Notes: a model not told the origin generated them from the sequence alone. A DNA stretch of 64,000 bases from Micromonospora sp. NBC_01740 (GCF_035920365.1 NZ_CP109150.1:1364001-1428000), one strand, 5' to 3'; numbered from the stretch's first letter, positions 24,939 through 32,825 are shown. Program-made: numbers and translations.

Positions 24939-25655
24939 GTGGACCACCTTCAAGGGCACCTCGGCACCTGCGCAAGCGGAGCCATGGCCGAGGGGATGCA
25001 CACCCGACAGGCTGACCTGACGACGGATGCCATACGTGAGGGCCTTGGCAACGTGTTCTGGATCGGCGGTGGACCTGCGAGCGGTAAGTCGACGATCGCG
25101 CGTCGGCTCGCCAACCGGTACGGCTTGCATCTGTACGCCACCGACGATGTCATGGGTGACCACGCCGACCGTGTTACCGCCGAGGAAGCGCCTTGCCTGG
25201 ACCGGTTCAAGGCGATGGACATGGACGAGCGCTGGCTCACCCGTTCCCCGGAGATCATGCTGGACACGTTCCACTGGTTCCACGGCGAGGCGTTCCACCT
25301 GATCGTGGACGACCTGCTGAGCCTGCCGACAGGCACTCGCGTAGTGGCCGAGGGCTTCCGGCTCCTCCCGCACCTGGTCAAGCCACTGCTCGCCGAGGTC
25401 GATCGCGCGGTGTGGCTGCTGCCGACGGCGGACTTCCGCGACGCCGCCCTCGCCCAGCGAGGGTCGACCTGGCAGATCCCGGCGAAGACCAGTGATCCGG
25501 AACGGGCGAGGCAGAATCTGAGCGAACGCGACCGGTTGTTCACCAAGCGCCTGATCGTCGAGACCGACCGGCTCGGTGTGCGGGCGATACGGTTGGTCCC
25601 CGGGATGTGCGAAGACGAGGTCGCCGACCAGGTGGCCCGGCAGTTCGCCCTCTGA
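24939..25655 (+). CDS. P-loop kinase-like protein
   Basis: A 238-residue AAA_33/zeta-toxin-like P-loop protein. WIGGGPASGKSTIARRLANR near residue 41 is the Walker A, DRFKAMDMDERWL near 87 and GTRVVAEGFRLLPHL near 131 the equivalent of the Walker B region, and RDRLFTKRLIVETD near 200 a lid-like helix. It probably phosphorylates a small molecule, or perhaps inactivates an antibiotic or toxin. The GTG at 24939 has TACACA 6 bases upstream; in-frame ATGs at 24984 and 24996 are alternatives. A broken DUF397 end begins just after its stop. Confidence 0.7.
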   Translation: MDHLQGHLGTCASGAMAEGMHTRQADLTTDAIREGLGNVFWIGGGPASGKSTIARRLANRYGLHLYATDDVMGDHADRVTAEEAPCLDRFKAMDMDERWLTRSPEIMLDTFHWFHGEAFHLIVDDLLSLPTGTRVVAEGFRLLPHLVKPLLAEVDRAVWLLPTADFRDAALAQRGSTWQIPAKTSDPERARQNLSERDRLFTKRLIVETDRLGVRAIRLVPGMCEDEVADQVARQFAL

Positions 25656-25762
25656 ACGGCGTCGTCGCCGTCCCTGACCCGAAGGACCCGGCCGGTCCGG
25701 CGCTCGCCTTCACACCGGCGGCCTGGCGCGCGTTCGTCGCCGAACTGGCCGAGCGGGCCTGA
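25656..25762 (+). pseudogene. DUF397 3' fragment (copy 2)
   Basis: In frame from 25658 this reads the last 34 residues and stop of a DUF397 protein (GVVAVPDPKDPAGPALAFTP then AAWRAFVAELAERA). It matches the intact copy at 24571-24675 at 98 of 105 bases. It has no start codon and begins 2 bases after the stop of the P-loop kinase gene. It is a remnant, probably left by duplication or by insertion of the kinase gene into an older DUF397 gene. Confidence 0.85.
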
Positions 25763-26158
25763 CGTCCGAAGCGCACGTCGGGCCCGGCGCGGGCGAGCAG
25801 GATCGCGGACACCCAGCCAGACCCGAGCGCCGCGCGGGAGACGGCTCGTGACCGCCAGCAGTCGAGCTGGCGCCTCGTCACGCAGCCTTGACCGGATGAT
25901 TCGCGCCTCCTGCGGCGGTGACGGAGCCCGCCCGCGGGCAAACAGGTCGCGCGACGCTGTCGAGCTGAGTCGTCTGTGACATCAGGCGATGCCTGGTTCG
26001 CTGCGACACCAGATGGCGGTGAATCGTCTGCGACATCAGCTCGACAGTCCCACGCGAGCCGCAAGGGCCGCCCGATCCTGGCGGTGGGCCGCATCGGCGC
26101 GCCGCCAGCTCCTCACCGGGCGAGACGGAGACGCCCGGTCGGTGTTTGACTGCCCTGC
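25763..26158. other. 396-bp non-coding stretch holding an insertion-element-like repeat array
   Basis: No convincing gene is present between the DUF397 remnant and the hydrolase. Positions 25959-26045 form a structured element (separate entry). The rest is moderately less GC-biased than the neighbours and full of short broken frames, as expected for a recombination scar. Confidence 0.6.
25959..26045. repeat. 87-bp element: 10-bp inverted ends and three 27-bp-spaced repeats
   Basis: GTCGAGCTGA (25959-25968) and TCAGCTCGAC (26036-26045) are perfect inverted repeats. Inside, CTGTGACATCAG (25974), CTGCGACACCAG (26001) and CTGCGACATCAG (26028) recur at exactly 27-bp steps, preceded by TGAGTCGT and TGAATCGT at the first and third. 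Regular repeats of this sort resemble transposase-binding ends of IS481/IS3-like elements, but no transposase remains. It may be a solo end or a MITE. Confidence 0.6.
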
Positions 26159-27034
26159 ATGGAGCTGAGCGTCGGCGAGCAGCAACTCCCCGCCACCCTG
26201 AACCTGCCGGCCGGGCCGGCCCGGGGCGCCCTCGCCGTGCTGCACGGCTCCCACGCCGACAACCGGTCGTGCTTCCTCTATGAGCACCTGGCCCGGCTGC
26301 TGCCGCCTGCCGGCATCGCGGTGCTGCGCTACGACCGGCGCCCCCGGATCGACGGACGCGACGTGCCGATGAACGCCCAGGCCGACGACGCGGCGGCGGC
26401 CCTGGACGTGCTGCGCCGGCAGGTCGGTGATGTCCCGGTCGGACTGTGGGGGTTCAGCCAGGGGGCCTGGGCGGCGGCGCTGACCGCCAGCCGCCACCCG
26501 GTCGACCTCCTCGTGCTCGTCGGGTGCAGCGGGGTCAGCCCGGCCCGGCAGATGCGGTACGGCACCGCCGAGCAACTTCGCCGCCACGGGTACGGCGACG
26601 CCGACCTCGCCGAGCTGGACCGGCTGCGTGGGGTCACAGAGGCGTACCTTCGCGGCGGGCTGTCCCGGGCGGTCGCCCAGGCGGAGTTGGACGCCGCCGT
26701 CGAGCGGCCCTGGTTCCCGCTGGCGTTCCTGCCGCGCGAGGTGCCGGAGCCCGGCGCCTGGGCCGACATGGACTTCGATCCGGAACCGGTATTCGCGGCG
26801 CTGACCTGCCCGGTGCTGCTCTGCTACGGCGACACCGACGCCTGGATCCCGATCGAGGAGAGCCTGACGGTGTGGCGCCGGGCGGCCGTTGCGGCAGACC
26901 TGACCATCGCCCGGCTGGCCGGCTGCGACCACGCGCCCACCCTGCACGAGGCCGAGAACCTGGCCGGCATCAGCCCGCAGTACGCACAGATCCTGCTCGC
27001 CTGGCTGGACCGGCGGCTCCCCACAGTTCGATGA
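26159..27034 (+). CDS. Alpha/beta hydrolase (dienelactone hydrolase-like)
   Basis: A 291-residue alpha/beta hydrolase. VLHGSHADNRS near residue 28 is the oxyanion loop, WGFSQGAWAAALTASRHP near 97 carries the nucleophilic Ser, LLCYGDTDAWIPIEES near 221 the acid and GCDHAPTLHEAENL near 260 the His. Members hydrolyse esters or lactones; the substrate is unknown. The gene sits alone between two DUF397 remnants, the second starting at its stop codon, and behind the repeat element, so it looks like inserted cargo. No clear ribosome site or -10 element is seen. Confidence 0.85.
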   Translation: MELSVGEQQLPATLNLPAGPARGALAVLHGSHADNRSCFLYEHLARLLPPAGIAVLRYDRRPRIDGRDVPMNAQADDAAAALDVLRRQVGDVPVGLWGFSQGAWAAALTASRHPVDLLVLVGCSGVSPARQMRYGTAEQLRRHGYGDADLAELDRLRGVTEAYLRGGLSRAVAQAELDAAVERPWFPLAFLPREVPEPGAWADMDFDPEPVFAALTCPVLLCYGDTDAWIPIEESLTVWRRAAVAADLTIARLAGCDHAPTLHEAENLAGISPQYAQILLAWLDRRLPTVR

Positions 27035-27083
27035 CGTGGCGGCGTGGCACGCGTTCGTGGTCGAGTTGGCCGAGCGGGCCTGA
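27035..27083 (+). pseudogene. DUF397 3' fragment (copy 3)
   Basis: From 27039 the sequence reads AAWHAFVVELAERA and stop, the end of DUF397, with 40 of 45 bases matching the intact copy at 24631-24675. The match stops right at the hydrolase's 3' end. This third copy is shorter and more diverged than copy 2. It strengthens the view that several genes here were inserted at or next to DUF397 ends. Confidence 0.75.
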
Positions 27084-27155
27084 CCATCCGGGGCGCGCTC
27101 CGATGCCGGCGGGCCATGGAGGTGGAAGGCCTAGCTGGGCGAGGTGCGGCCTCTC

Positions 27156-27944
27156 TCAGTCGGGCGTACCGAACTGGAGCCAGACGCGGACCCCCTCGGT
27201 GACCTCGTCGCGTCCGCCGAGGGCGTCGCGCACCTCTGCGGCAAACGTGGCTCGTCCCTGCGTGGAAGGCAGCTGGTCGGCCGACAGGGCGGAGAAGACG
27301 CCGCCGACCATGTCATCGACGGTGAGCGGTGCGTCGTACCGCACCGACGACTCCGCGTACCGGTAGCCGGCGCGAACGAGGGCGTCCTGGTTGCGTAGGC
27401 GGCCGGCGTCGTCGGTTTGGCAGGCAGCTGTGACGGGGTGCCCGAGCAGCCGTTCCAGGCAATCGCGCAGTGCCCTGGACCAGTCGGCGTCCTGGAGCCA
27501 CAGCGGCGCTCCGTTGGTGACGACGGCGACGCCACCGCCGGGACGCAGCAGCGGCCGGGCGGCCCTGAACAGCGCGTCGCGGTCCATGAAGTGGATGGCG
27601 ACGGCGGCGGTCAGCGCGCCGATCGTCCGTCCGCCGAGTAGCCGACCCAGTGCGGGCAGGTCGTTGTCAGTGCCGAGCATCCACATGGCGTTGACCGTTG
27701 CGGCGTCGAGGGCGGCCTGGCGGGCCAGAACCAGCATGTCCGGCTCCGGGTCCACCCCGATGACGGTCCCGACCCGGGCGGCGAGCGGGAGGCTCAACTG
27801 GCCGGTGCCGCAGCCGAGGTCGACCACCGCGTCCTCGGCGCTGAGGCCGAACGCTCCCACGAGGGCATCGAGCACCTCGGGCGGGTAACCACGCCGGTGC
27901 CTCGCGTAGTACGTCGCCACCTCACCGCTGAAGCTCGCTCTCAT
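27156..27944 (-). CDS. Class I SAM-dependent methyltransferase
   Basis: A 262-residue methyltransferase. FSGEVATYYARHRRGYP at the start and DAVVDLGCGTGQLSLPLA near residue 38 (SAM-binding motif I) are clear; VIGVDPEPDMLVLARQAA is motif II with its acidic residue, and LRPGGGVAVVTNG motif IV. The acceptor cannot be inferred. The ATG at 27944 is chosen over an open frame extending 30 codons upstream because homologues start at this point. It runs against the hydrolase and is separated from the next gene by a divergent 163-base gap. Confidence 0.88.
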   Translation of the reverse strand: MRASFSGEVATYYARHRRGYPPEVLDALVGAFGLSAEDAVVDLGCGTGQLSLPLAARVGTVIGVDPEPDMLVLARQAALDAATVNAMWMLGTDNDLPALGRLLGGRTIGALTAAVAIHFMDRDALFRAARPLLRPGGGVAVVTNGAPLWLQDADWSRALRDCLERLLGHPVTAACQTDDAGRLRNQDALVRAGYRYAESSVRYDAPLTVDDMVGGVFSALSADQLPSTQGRATFAAEVRDALGGRDEVTEGVRVWLQFGTPD

Positions 27945-28107
27945 CTCGACAGCCTGCCGGGGAAGCAGACCGGGAAGCGAGCGATTCTGCTCAGGGCATG
28001 GCCAGGGTGTCGCTGCTTGCGTCGGGCAGGGCAAGTCCCTGTGGCTGTGACGTACCGCCCACGGCGAGGGGCGAGCGGATCCGACAGCCGATACCTACAG
28101 TCGGGCC

Positions 28108-28530
28108 ATGAGCACCGGCAGAGGCGTGCGGGCGGTCTACCCCGGCAGCTTCGATCCCTTCACTCCCGGGCATTTGGATGTGGTGGACCGGGCACGCCGC
28201 CTCTTTGACGAAGTGGTCGTGCTCGTTGCGGTCAACAGCCTCAAGAATCCGGGCACCGACGAAGAGGCGCGAGCGGCCGCTGTCCGGGCCATTCTGCCGG
28301 TCGAATGGACCTCCGTGAGCGTTGCGGCCTGGAGCGGTTTGACCTCCGACTACTGCCGTCGCCACGAAGCAGGGGTGATCGTCCGCGGCTTGCGGAACAC
28401 CACCGACCTGCAGAGCGAGTACCGGCTCGCCGCGATGAACGAGTCGCTCGGTGTCCCCACGGTGTTCCTGCCTGCGCAGCCCGAACTGGCTGCGGTGTCC
28501 TCGACCGCGGTGCGCACGCTGGGAAAGTGA
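28108..28530 (+). CDS. Short pantetheine-phosphate adenylyltransferase (CoaD) paralogue
   Basis: A 140-residue nucleotidyltransferase close to CoaD, which makes dephospho-CoA. YPGSFDPFTPGHLDVVDRA (residues 11-29) holds the TxGH catalytic motif, VIVRGLRNTTDLQSEYRLAA near 89 the substrate loop and AAVSSTAVR near 129 the ISSTxVR motif. It ends right after that motif, about 20 residues shorter than typical CoaD (about 160 residues). The housekeeping coaD normally sits near recG and rsmD, so this looks like a second copy in the accessory region. TACAGT lies 6 bases before the ATG. Confidence 0.8.
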   Translation: MSTGRGVRAVYPGSFDPFTPGHLDVVDRARRLFDEVVVLVAVNSLKNPGTDEEARAAAVRAILPVEWTSVSVAAWSGLTSDYCRRHEAGVIVRGLRNTTDLQSEYRLAAMNESLGVPTVFLPAQPELAAVSSTAVRTLGK

Positions 28531-28594
28531 CCTTCGTTCACGCAGCCGCGGACGGCTGGGCATCACGCGAGCGGCCGGCGCTGTCGCCCCCGTG

Positions 28595-29101
28595 TCAGCT
28601 CGCCTGGTTCTGCTGCTCGGCCCATTCGGCGACCCGTCGCGCGCTCTCCTTCTCGGAGAGGTCCTCCACCCGGGTCATGACCGACCACCGTACGCCGAAG
28701 GGGTCCCTGATGCTGGCGAACCGGTCGCCGGACACGAACGTGGACGGCGCCTCACGGACGACGGCGCCGGCCGCCTCGGCCCGGGCGACGACGGCGTCCA
28801 CGTCGGGGCAGTAGAGGCCCATCGAGTAGCAGTCCTGGTCCCCTTCGGGGGCCGCGACGAGCCCGTAGTCGGGCATCGGCTCGCCGAGTTGCAGCAGCCC
28901 GTGGCCGAAGTCGAGAACGGCGTGGGCCACGACCCCGCCCATCTCGGTCACGTCGACCACCCGGGCACCGAAGATCTCCCGGTAGAAGTCGATGGCGCCG
29001 CGGGCGTCGGGGATCGCCAGGAAGGGGGTCAGGCTGGTGGCGCCGTGCGGCGTACCGTTCGTGGTGTGCTCACCGTCGGCGGCTCGGGTCGTTGCAGTCA
29101 T
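28595..29101 (-). CDS. VOC family protein (glyoxalase/bleomycin-resistance type)
   Basis: A 168-residue VOC-fold protein: SLTPFLAIPDARGAIDFYRE near residue 24, the metal-type GGVVAHAVLDFGHGLLQLGE and the C-terminal ASIRDPFGVRWSVMTRVEDL. This resembles PhnB-like VOC proteins whose substrates are unknown. TACGAT lies 7 bases before the ATG (leaderless). It is divergent, with 25 bases between starts, from the AraC-type regulator, so the two share a control region. Confidence 0.88.
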   Translation of the reverse strand: MTATTRAADGEHTTNGTPHGATSLTPFLAIPDARGAIDFYREIFGARVVDVTEMGGVVAHAVLDFGHGLLQLGEPMPDYGLVAAPEGDQDCYSMGLYCPDVDAVVARAEAAGAVVREAPSTFVSGDRFASIRDPFGVRWSVMTRVEDLSEKESARRVAEWAEQQNQAS

Positions 29102-29126
29102 GTGACCGATCGTAGGAACGGCGGGC

Positions 29127-29969
29127 GTGGGCCGGCTTGAAGATTCGCGCCAGGTTCCCGACCCGGGTGGGGCGAGCCCACGGGGTGTCCTCTATCCGGC
29201 GCGGCTGCCCACGTTCGACCGGCTCCCGCCGCCGGACGCGGTGCGGCAGTTGGTGCGGTGGTTCTGGATCCCGGAGTGGCAGATCCAGCCGGGGCGGTCC
29301 TCCCGGCAGCACCTGATCGCCTTCCCCGCCTGCAACCTCGTCGTCGAACCGGACGCGGTCGGCATCTCCGGACCGACGACCGGCAGTTCGCACCGTGACC
29401 TCACCGGAACGGGCTGGGCCGTCGGCGCCCTGCTGCGGCCGGCGGCCGTACCCCACCTCGTCGCGGATCCGGCGGCCCTGCGGGACCGCTACGAGGCCGT
29501 GGACCTGCCCGACCTGCACGCGCGGGTGCACCGCGAGATGACCCGGCCGGGCGACCGGCGGACCCGGCACCGCCGGGCCGTCGACGCCTTCGCGGGGTGG
29601 CTCAGCGAGGCGATCCCACCGCCGAACGACGAGGCGCTACTGGCCAACGCGATGGCCGAGGCCATCGACACGGATCCGGCGATCCGGACGGTCGAGGACG
29701 CCGCCGTACGCGTGCGCCTGTCCACCCGCTCGTTGCAGCGGCTCGCGGGACGGTACGTCGGGCTGCCGCCGTCGACGATGATCCGCAGGCGTCGGCTACA
29801 GGAGGCGGCCGAACGCCTGCGTACCGACCCGGGCACGACCCTGGCCGCCGTCGCCGCCGACCTCGGCTACAGCGACCATGCCCACCTCGCCAACGAGTTC
29901 CGGTCGGTGCTCGGCCTCTCCCTGAACAGTTACCGGCAGCGGGTCACGGGCGAGGAGGACGGGTCGTAG
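29127..29969 (+). CDS. AraC family transcriptional regulator
   Basis: A 280-residue regulator. The N-terminal part (LPTFDRLPPPDAVRQLVRWF, HLIAFPACNLVVEPDAVG) is the beta-rich DUF6597-like sensor. The C-terminal part has two helix-turn-helix motifs: VRLSTRSLQRLAGRYVGLPP near residue 193 and LAAVAADLGYSDHAHLANEF near 237. It most likely regulates the divergent VOC gene. The GTG at 29127 has TAGGAA 8 bases upstream. The three 23-bp repeats begin 9 bases after the stop. Confidence 0.88.
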   Translation: MGRLEDSRQVPDPGGASPRGVLYPARLPTFDRLPPPDAVRQLVRWFWIPEWQIQPGRSSRQHLIAFPACNLVVEPDAVGISGPTTGSSHRDLTGTGWAVGALLRPAAVPHLVADPAALRDRYEAVDLPDLHARVHREMTRPGDRRTRHRRAVDAFAGWLSEAIPPPNDEALLANAMAEAIDTDPAIRTVEDAAVRVRLSTRSLQRLAGRYVGLPPSTMIRRRRLQEAAERLRTDPGTTLAAVAADLGYSDHAHLANEFRSVLGLSLNSYRQRVTGEEDGS

Positions 29970-29977
29970 GTTCGCCG

Positions 29978-30046
29978 TAAACTCTCGCGGTATTCGCCCC
30001 TAAACTTCCGCGGTACACGTCCGTGGACCTTCGCGGTATTTCTGCC
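29978..30046. repeat. Three tandem 23-bp direct repeats
   Basis: Units at 29978-30000, 30001-30023 and 30024-30046 share T, AC, CGCGGTA and C at matching positions (for example CTCGCGGTATTCG, TTCCGCGGTACACG, CTTCGCGGTATTTC). They lie 46 bases upstream of the first of three secreted-protein genes. The near two-turn period suggests cooperative protein binding on one DNA face. Confidence 0.7.
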
Positions 30047-30091
30047 AACTGTGCTTGTTGGACGATCGAAGGCCATGGTCCACTACGCGCC

Positions 30092-30472
30092 ATGCGCAGA
30101 TTGTTGGCTTCGATCTTCGTCCTCGTTTCGGGAGCCGCTGGCGTTGTCGCCGGGACGCCCACGGCTTCCGCCGCCTGCAGTTATCCGTGGTCCAATCCGA
30201 GCAATTGGACAGCCGTAACCGTCGGCGACGACGTCAACTATCGCAGCGGCCCGTGGCGTAGTTGCAGTTCGAACGGCACCTGGAACAGCGGATCTGACGT
30301 CTATCTGCACTGTTACCGAGTCGGTGAGAAGACCACCGCCCACGGGGTCACGAGCCCGCTCTGGTGGCACGTACGTAAGGCCGGCACCCAGCAGCAGGGC
30401 TACATCTCCGAATCCTTCCTGCGCAGCAACGGTTGGATCCTGCCGCACCCGCCCGCTTCCCACCAATGCTGA
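30092..30472 (+). CDS. Secreted SH3-like domain protein
   Basis: A 126-residue exported protein. RRLLASIFVLVSGAAGVVAG is the signal helix and TASA before ACSYPW the likely cleavage site. The mature part (VTVGDDVNYRSGPWRSCSSN, TTAHGVTSPLWWHVRKAGTQ, QQGYISESFLRS) matches a bacterial SH3 fold, which usually binds cell-wall or other surface ligands, with four cysteines. No hydrolase domain is attached. The ATG at 30092 is chosen for the signal peptide; no ribosome site is evident. It is preceded by the 23-bp repeats and followed by two more secreted proteins. Confidence 0.8.
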   Translation: MRRLLASIFVLVSGAAGVVAGTPTASAACSYPWSNPSNWTAVTVGDDVNYRSGPWRSCSSNGTWNSGSDVYLHCYRVGEKTTAHGVTSPLWWHVRKAGTQQQGYISESFLRSNGWILPHPPASHQC

Positions 30473-30543
30473 CCTGATCCGCACGAGAGCACTCTGCGGT
30501 CGCCCAAGGGAGATCGCTCGATTCCCATGGAAAGGGAGCCCTG

Positions 30544-30996
30544 ATGAAACCAGTACGACTACTGCTGGCAGTTGCCGTGGGGCTGGCCGTGTCGACGGCG
30601 GTCGTCGCCAGCCCGGCTGCCGCAGCCGACTGCGACATCCTGTTCGGCAAGTGCTGGACGCTGTACCACAGCGACGGGGATGTCGTCGGTGCGCACGCCG
30701 ACGGATACACCACCACCCAGTGCGACGGCCTTGGTCGGGTGTGCGTGTTCGGCACCTTGGAGGACACCAAGAGCGATGGGAAGTCCGCCTGCCTGGAGTT
30801 CTTCGCGACCTACTCGGACGGCGGCACCCGCAGGGAGTACGACCGGGTGGGCGGCTACGGCAACAGCAAGAGCCTGGGCAGCGCCGGATATTACAGCTTT
30901 GCCAGCAACGTAAGCACGATCAAGGCCCGCGAGGGCATCACGAACAGCAGCGGGACGTGCGTCTACGCGTCCGGCTACAAGTCACTGGCCTTCTAG
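30544..30996 (+). CDS. Secreted protein, paralogue A
   Basis: A 150-residue exported protein with signal RLLLAVAVGLAVSTAVVASP and AAAA before DCDILFG. The mature domain (CWTLYHSDGDVVGAHADGYT, VFGTLEDTKSDGKSACLEFF, AGYYSFASNVSTIKAREGIT) has five cysteines. I do not recognise the family, but the next gene is clearly a paralogue. AAAGGGAG lies 6 bases before the ATG. The 15-base gap to the next gene indicates one transcript. Confidence 0.78.
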   Translation: MKPVRLLLAVAVGLAVSTAVVASPAAAADCDILFGKCWTLYHSDGDVVGAHADGYTTTQCDGLGRVCVFGTLEDTKSDGKSACLEFFATYSDGGTRREYDRVGGYGNSKSLGSAGYYSFASNVSTIKAREGITNSSGTCVYASGYKSLAF

Positions 30997-31011
30997 CCGG
31001 AAAGGCGATCA

Positions 31012-31446
31012 ATGCGCATCACGGGCCGTAGGTTCACCATCTGTGCGGCGACGACCGCAGCCGTCCTCGCTTTCACGGCATCGCCGGCGTTGGCCGTCGC
31101 CAACTGGTCGCTCTACCACACCAACGGAGATGTGGCGGGGGCGCACGCGGCGGGGTCTGTCGGCGTCGAGGACGGACGCGTCATTCTGCGCGGCACGCTG
31201 GAGGACACCGCCGCCGACGGCTACTCGGCCTGCCTGCAGACCGAGGCCTACTACAGCTACTCCTCGAATCCGGGCCGCACCGAGATCGACTACATGAGCA
31301 AAGGAAGCGGCAAGAGCGCTCCGATCGGTGCGGGCCACTACAGTTTCGCCATCAACGTGACCAAGATCCGCGCCCGCGAGGGCCTGGGCAAGAACGGTTC
31401 CTGCTTCGCCTGGGCCACCGGGTGGACCACGATCTACGCGGGCTGA
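31012..31446 (+). CDS. Secreted protein, paralogue B
   Basis: A 144-residue exported protein with signal FTICAATTAAVLAFTASPAL and ALA before VANWSLYH. It shares with its upstream neighbour the frame SLYHTNGDVAGAHAAG, GTLEDTAADGYSACLQ and GAGHYSFAINVTKIRAREGL. The cysteines reduce to two. The ribosome site GGAAAGG lies within the short gap. Conserved aromatic and Thr-Leu-Glu-Asp positions suggest a beta-sandwich binding or toxin-like domain, but I cannot name one. Confidence 0.78.
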   Translation: MRITGRRFTICAATTAAVLAFTASPALAVANWSLYHTNGDVAGAHAAGSVGVEDGRVILRGTLEDTAADGYSACLQTEAYYSYSSNPGRTEIDYMSKGSGKSAPIGAGHYSFAINVTKIRAREGLGKNGSCFAWATGWTTIYAG

Positions 31447-31531
31447 GCCGGGTCGCAACAGGACGTCGCCGGGCCTGACCTGCCGCAGGCTCGCCCGGCC
31501 AGCCACGTTGCGCCGACGCGTGTGGAGGTGG

Positions 31532-31557
31532 GGAAGGGGGCCGGCCGGCCCCCTTCC
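31532..31557. terminator. 26-bp perfect palindrome
   Basis: GGAAGGGGGCCGG is followed directly by its complement CCGGCCCCCTTCC. It lies 85 bases after the secreted paralogue B stop and about 90 bases before the serine hydrolase start. It is the likely terminator of the secreted-protein operon; as it has no loop, hairpin formation would open the centre by a few bases. Confidence 0.7.
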
Positions 31558-31647
31558 TGGCGGGGTTCTCCCCGGTCTTCCGGTCCGGGTGCGCCAGGGG
31601 AATCTCCCCGATGCCCCGGCCGGCACCGGGAGACAAGGCTCGATGTC

Positions 31648-32820
31648 ATGAGAATCATGAACAGCCGGACCGCCCTCGTGGCGACGGCGCTCGCCACCGT
31701 GCTGACCGTCGTGGCCCCCGGCGCGGTCACCGCCGCACCCCCGGCCCGTTCCGCCGCCGACTGCCGCCCCGGCACCCTCGACCCCGGCCCACTCCGGCAG
31801 GCGATCGCCGGACTACCCAACTCCGACGCCACCAGCGCCCAGGTCCGGATCACCACCCCGGACGGCTGCTGGACCGGCGCCACCGGCGTCCGGGACCTGC
31901 GCGGTCAGGCCCCCGTGCCGCCGCACGCACGCTTCCGGATCGGCAGCGTCACCAAGGTCTTCACCGCCGCACTGGTGCTGCAACTGGTCGCCGAGGGCCG
32001 CATCGACCTGGCCGACCCGGTGCAGCGGCACCTGCCCGGGCTGCTGCCCGCCGACTACCCGACCGTCACCGTCCGCCAGCTGCTCGACCACACCAACGGC
32101 ATCCCCAGCCCGACCATGCCGGACGGCATCGAGTGGCAGCTCGCCCACCGGTACGACCGGTGGACCCCGGAGCAGATCGTGCGACTCGGCCTGCGCAACC
32201 CCCGGAAGTTCGAGCCCGGGACGAAGCAGCACTACACCAACATGGGCTACATCGTCGCCGGCCTGCTGGTGGAGAAGGTCACCGGCCACCCGTACGCGCG
32301 GGAGATGGACCGGCGGATCGCCCGCCCGCTCCACCTGCGGGACACGTACGCCCCCGGCGACGACCCGCGCATCCTCGGTCCGCACGCACACGGGTACCAG
32401 GCCGTCGTACGCGACGGGGCCACCGAACTGGTGGACGCCACGACGTGGAGCCAGACCTTCACGCCGGCTTCCGGCAACGTCATCTCCAGCCTCGCCGACC
32501 TGGACACGTTCGTCGCCGCGCTCTTCGCCGGCCGGGTCGTGCCGCCGGCCCAGTTGGCCGAGATGTTCACCCTGCCCGCGGTCTCCGACGTCGCCGGTGG
32601 TCCGGCCCGGTACAGCGCCGGGCTCACCGCGTTCCCGCTGCCCGGAGGCGAAGTCCTGTGGATCAAGACGGGCTCCCGGTTCGGCTACCTGACCGGCGTG
32701 GCGGCCACCCGCGACGGCCGGTTCAGGATGCAGTACTCGATCACCGCGACCGACGCCAAGGGTGAGGAGCTCAGCCGTACCGCTCAGGCCGTCATCGGCG
32801 CCGCGCTCGGGATGCTCTGA
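31648..32820 (+). CDS. Secreted serine hydrolase (D-Ala-D-Ala carboxypeptidase / class C beta-lactamase type)
   Basis: A 390-residue exported enzyme. The signal helix is ALVATALATVLTVVAPGAVT. The catalytic SVTK (100-103), YTN (196-198) and a KTG motif (IKTGSRFGYLTG near residue 343) are the three penicillin-binding motifs. The family includes R61-type DD-peptidases, beta-lactamases and esterases, so the substrate is open. Two cysteines (Cys39, Cys74) may form a disulphide. The ATG at 31648 lies behind GGGAGA. Confidence 0.9.
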   Translation: MRIMNSRTALVATALATVLTVVAPGAVTAAPPARSAADCRPGTLDPGPLRQAIAGLPNSDATSAQVRITTPDGCWTGATGVRDLRGQAPVPPHARFRIGSVTKVFTAALVLQLVAEGRIDLADPVQRHLPGLLPADYPTVTVRQLLDHTNGIPSPTMPDGIEWQLAHRYDRWTPEQIVRLGLRNPRKFEPGTKQHYTNMGYIVAGLLVEKVTGHPYAREMDRRIARPLHLRDTYAPGDDPRILGPHAHGYQAVVRDGATELVDATTWSQTFTPASGNVISSLADLDTFVAALFAGRVVPPAQLAEMFTLPAVSDVAGGPARYSAGLTAFPLPGGEVLWIKTGSRFGYLTGVAATRDGRFRMQYSITATDAKGEELSRTAQAVIGAALGML

Positions 32821-32825
32821 CGGGG

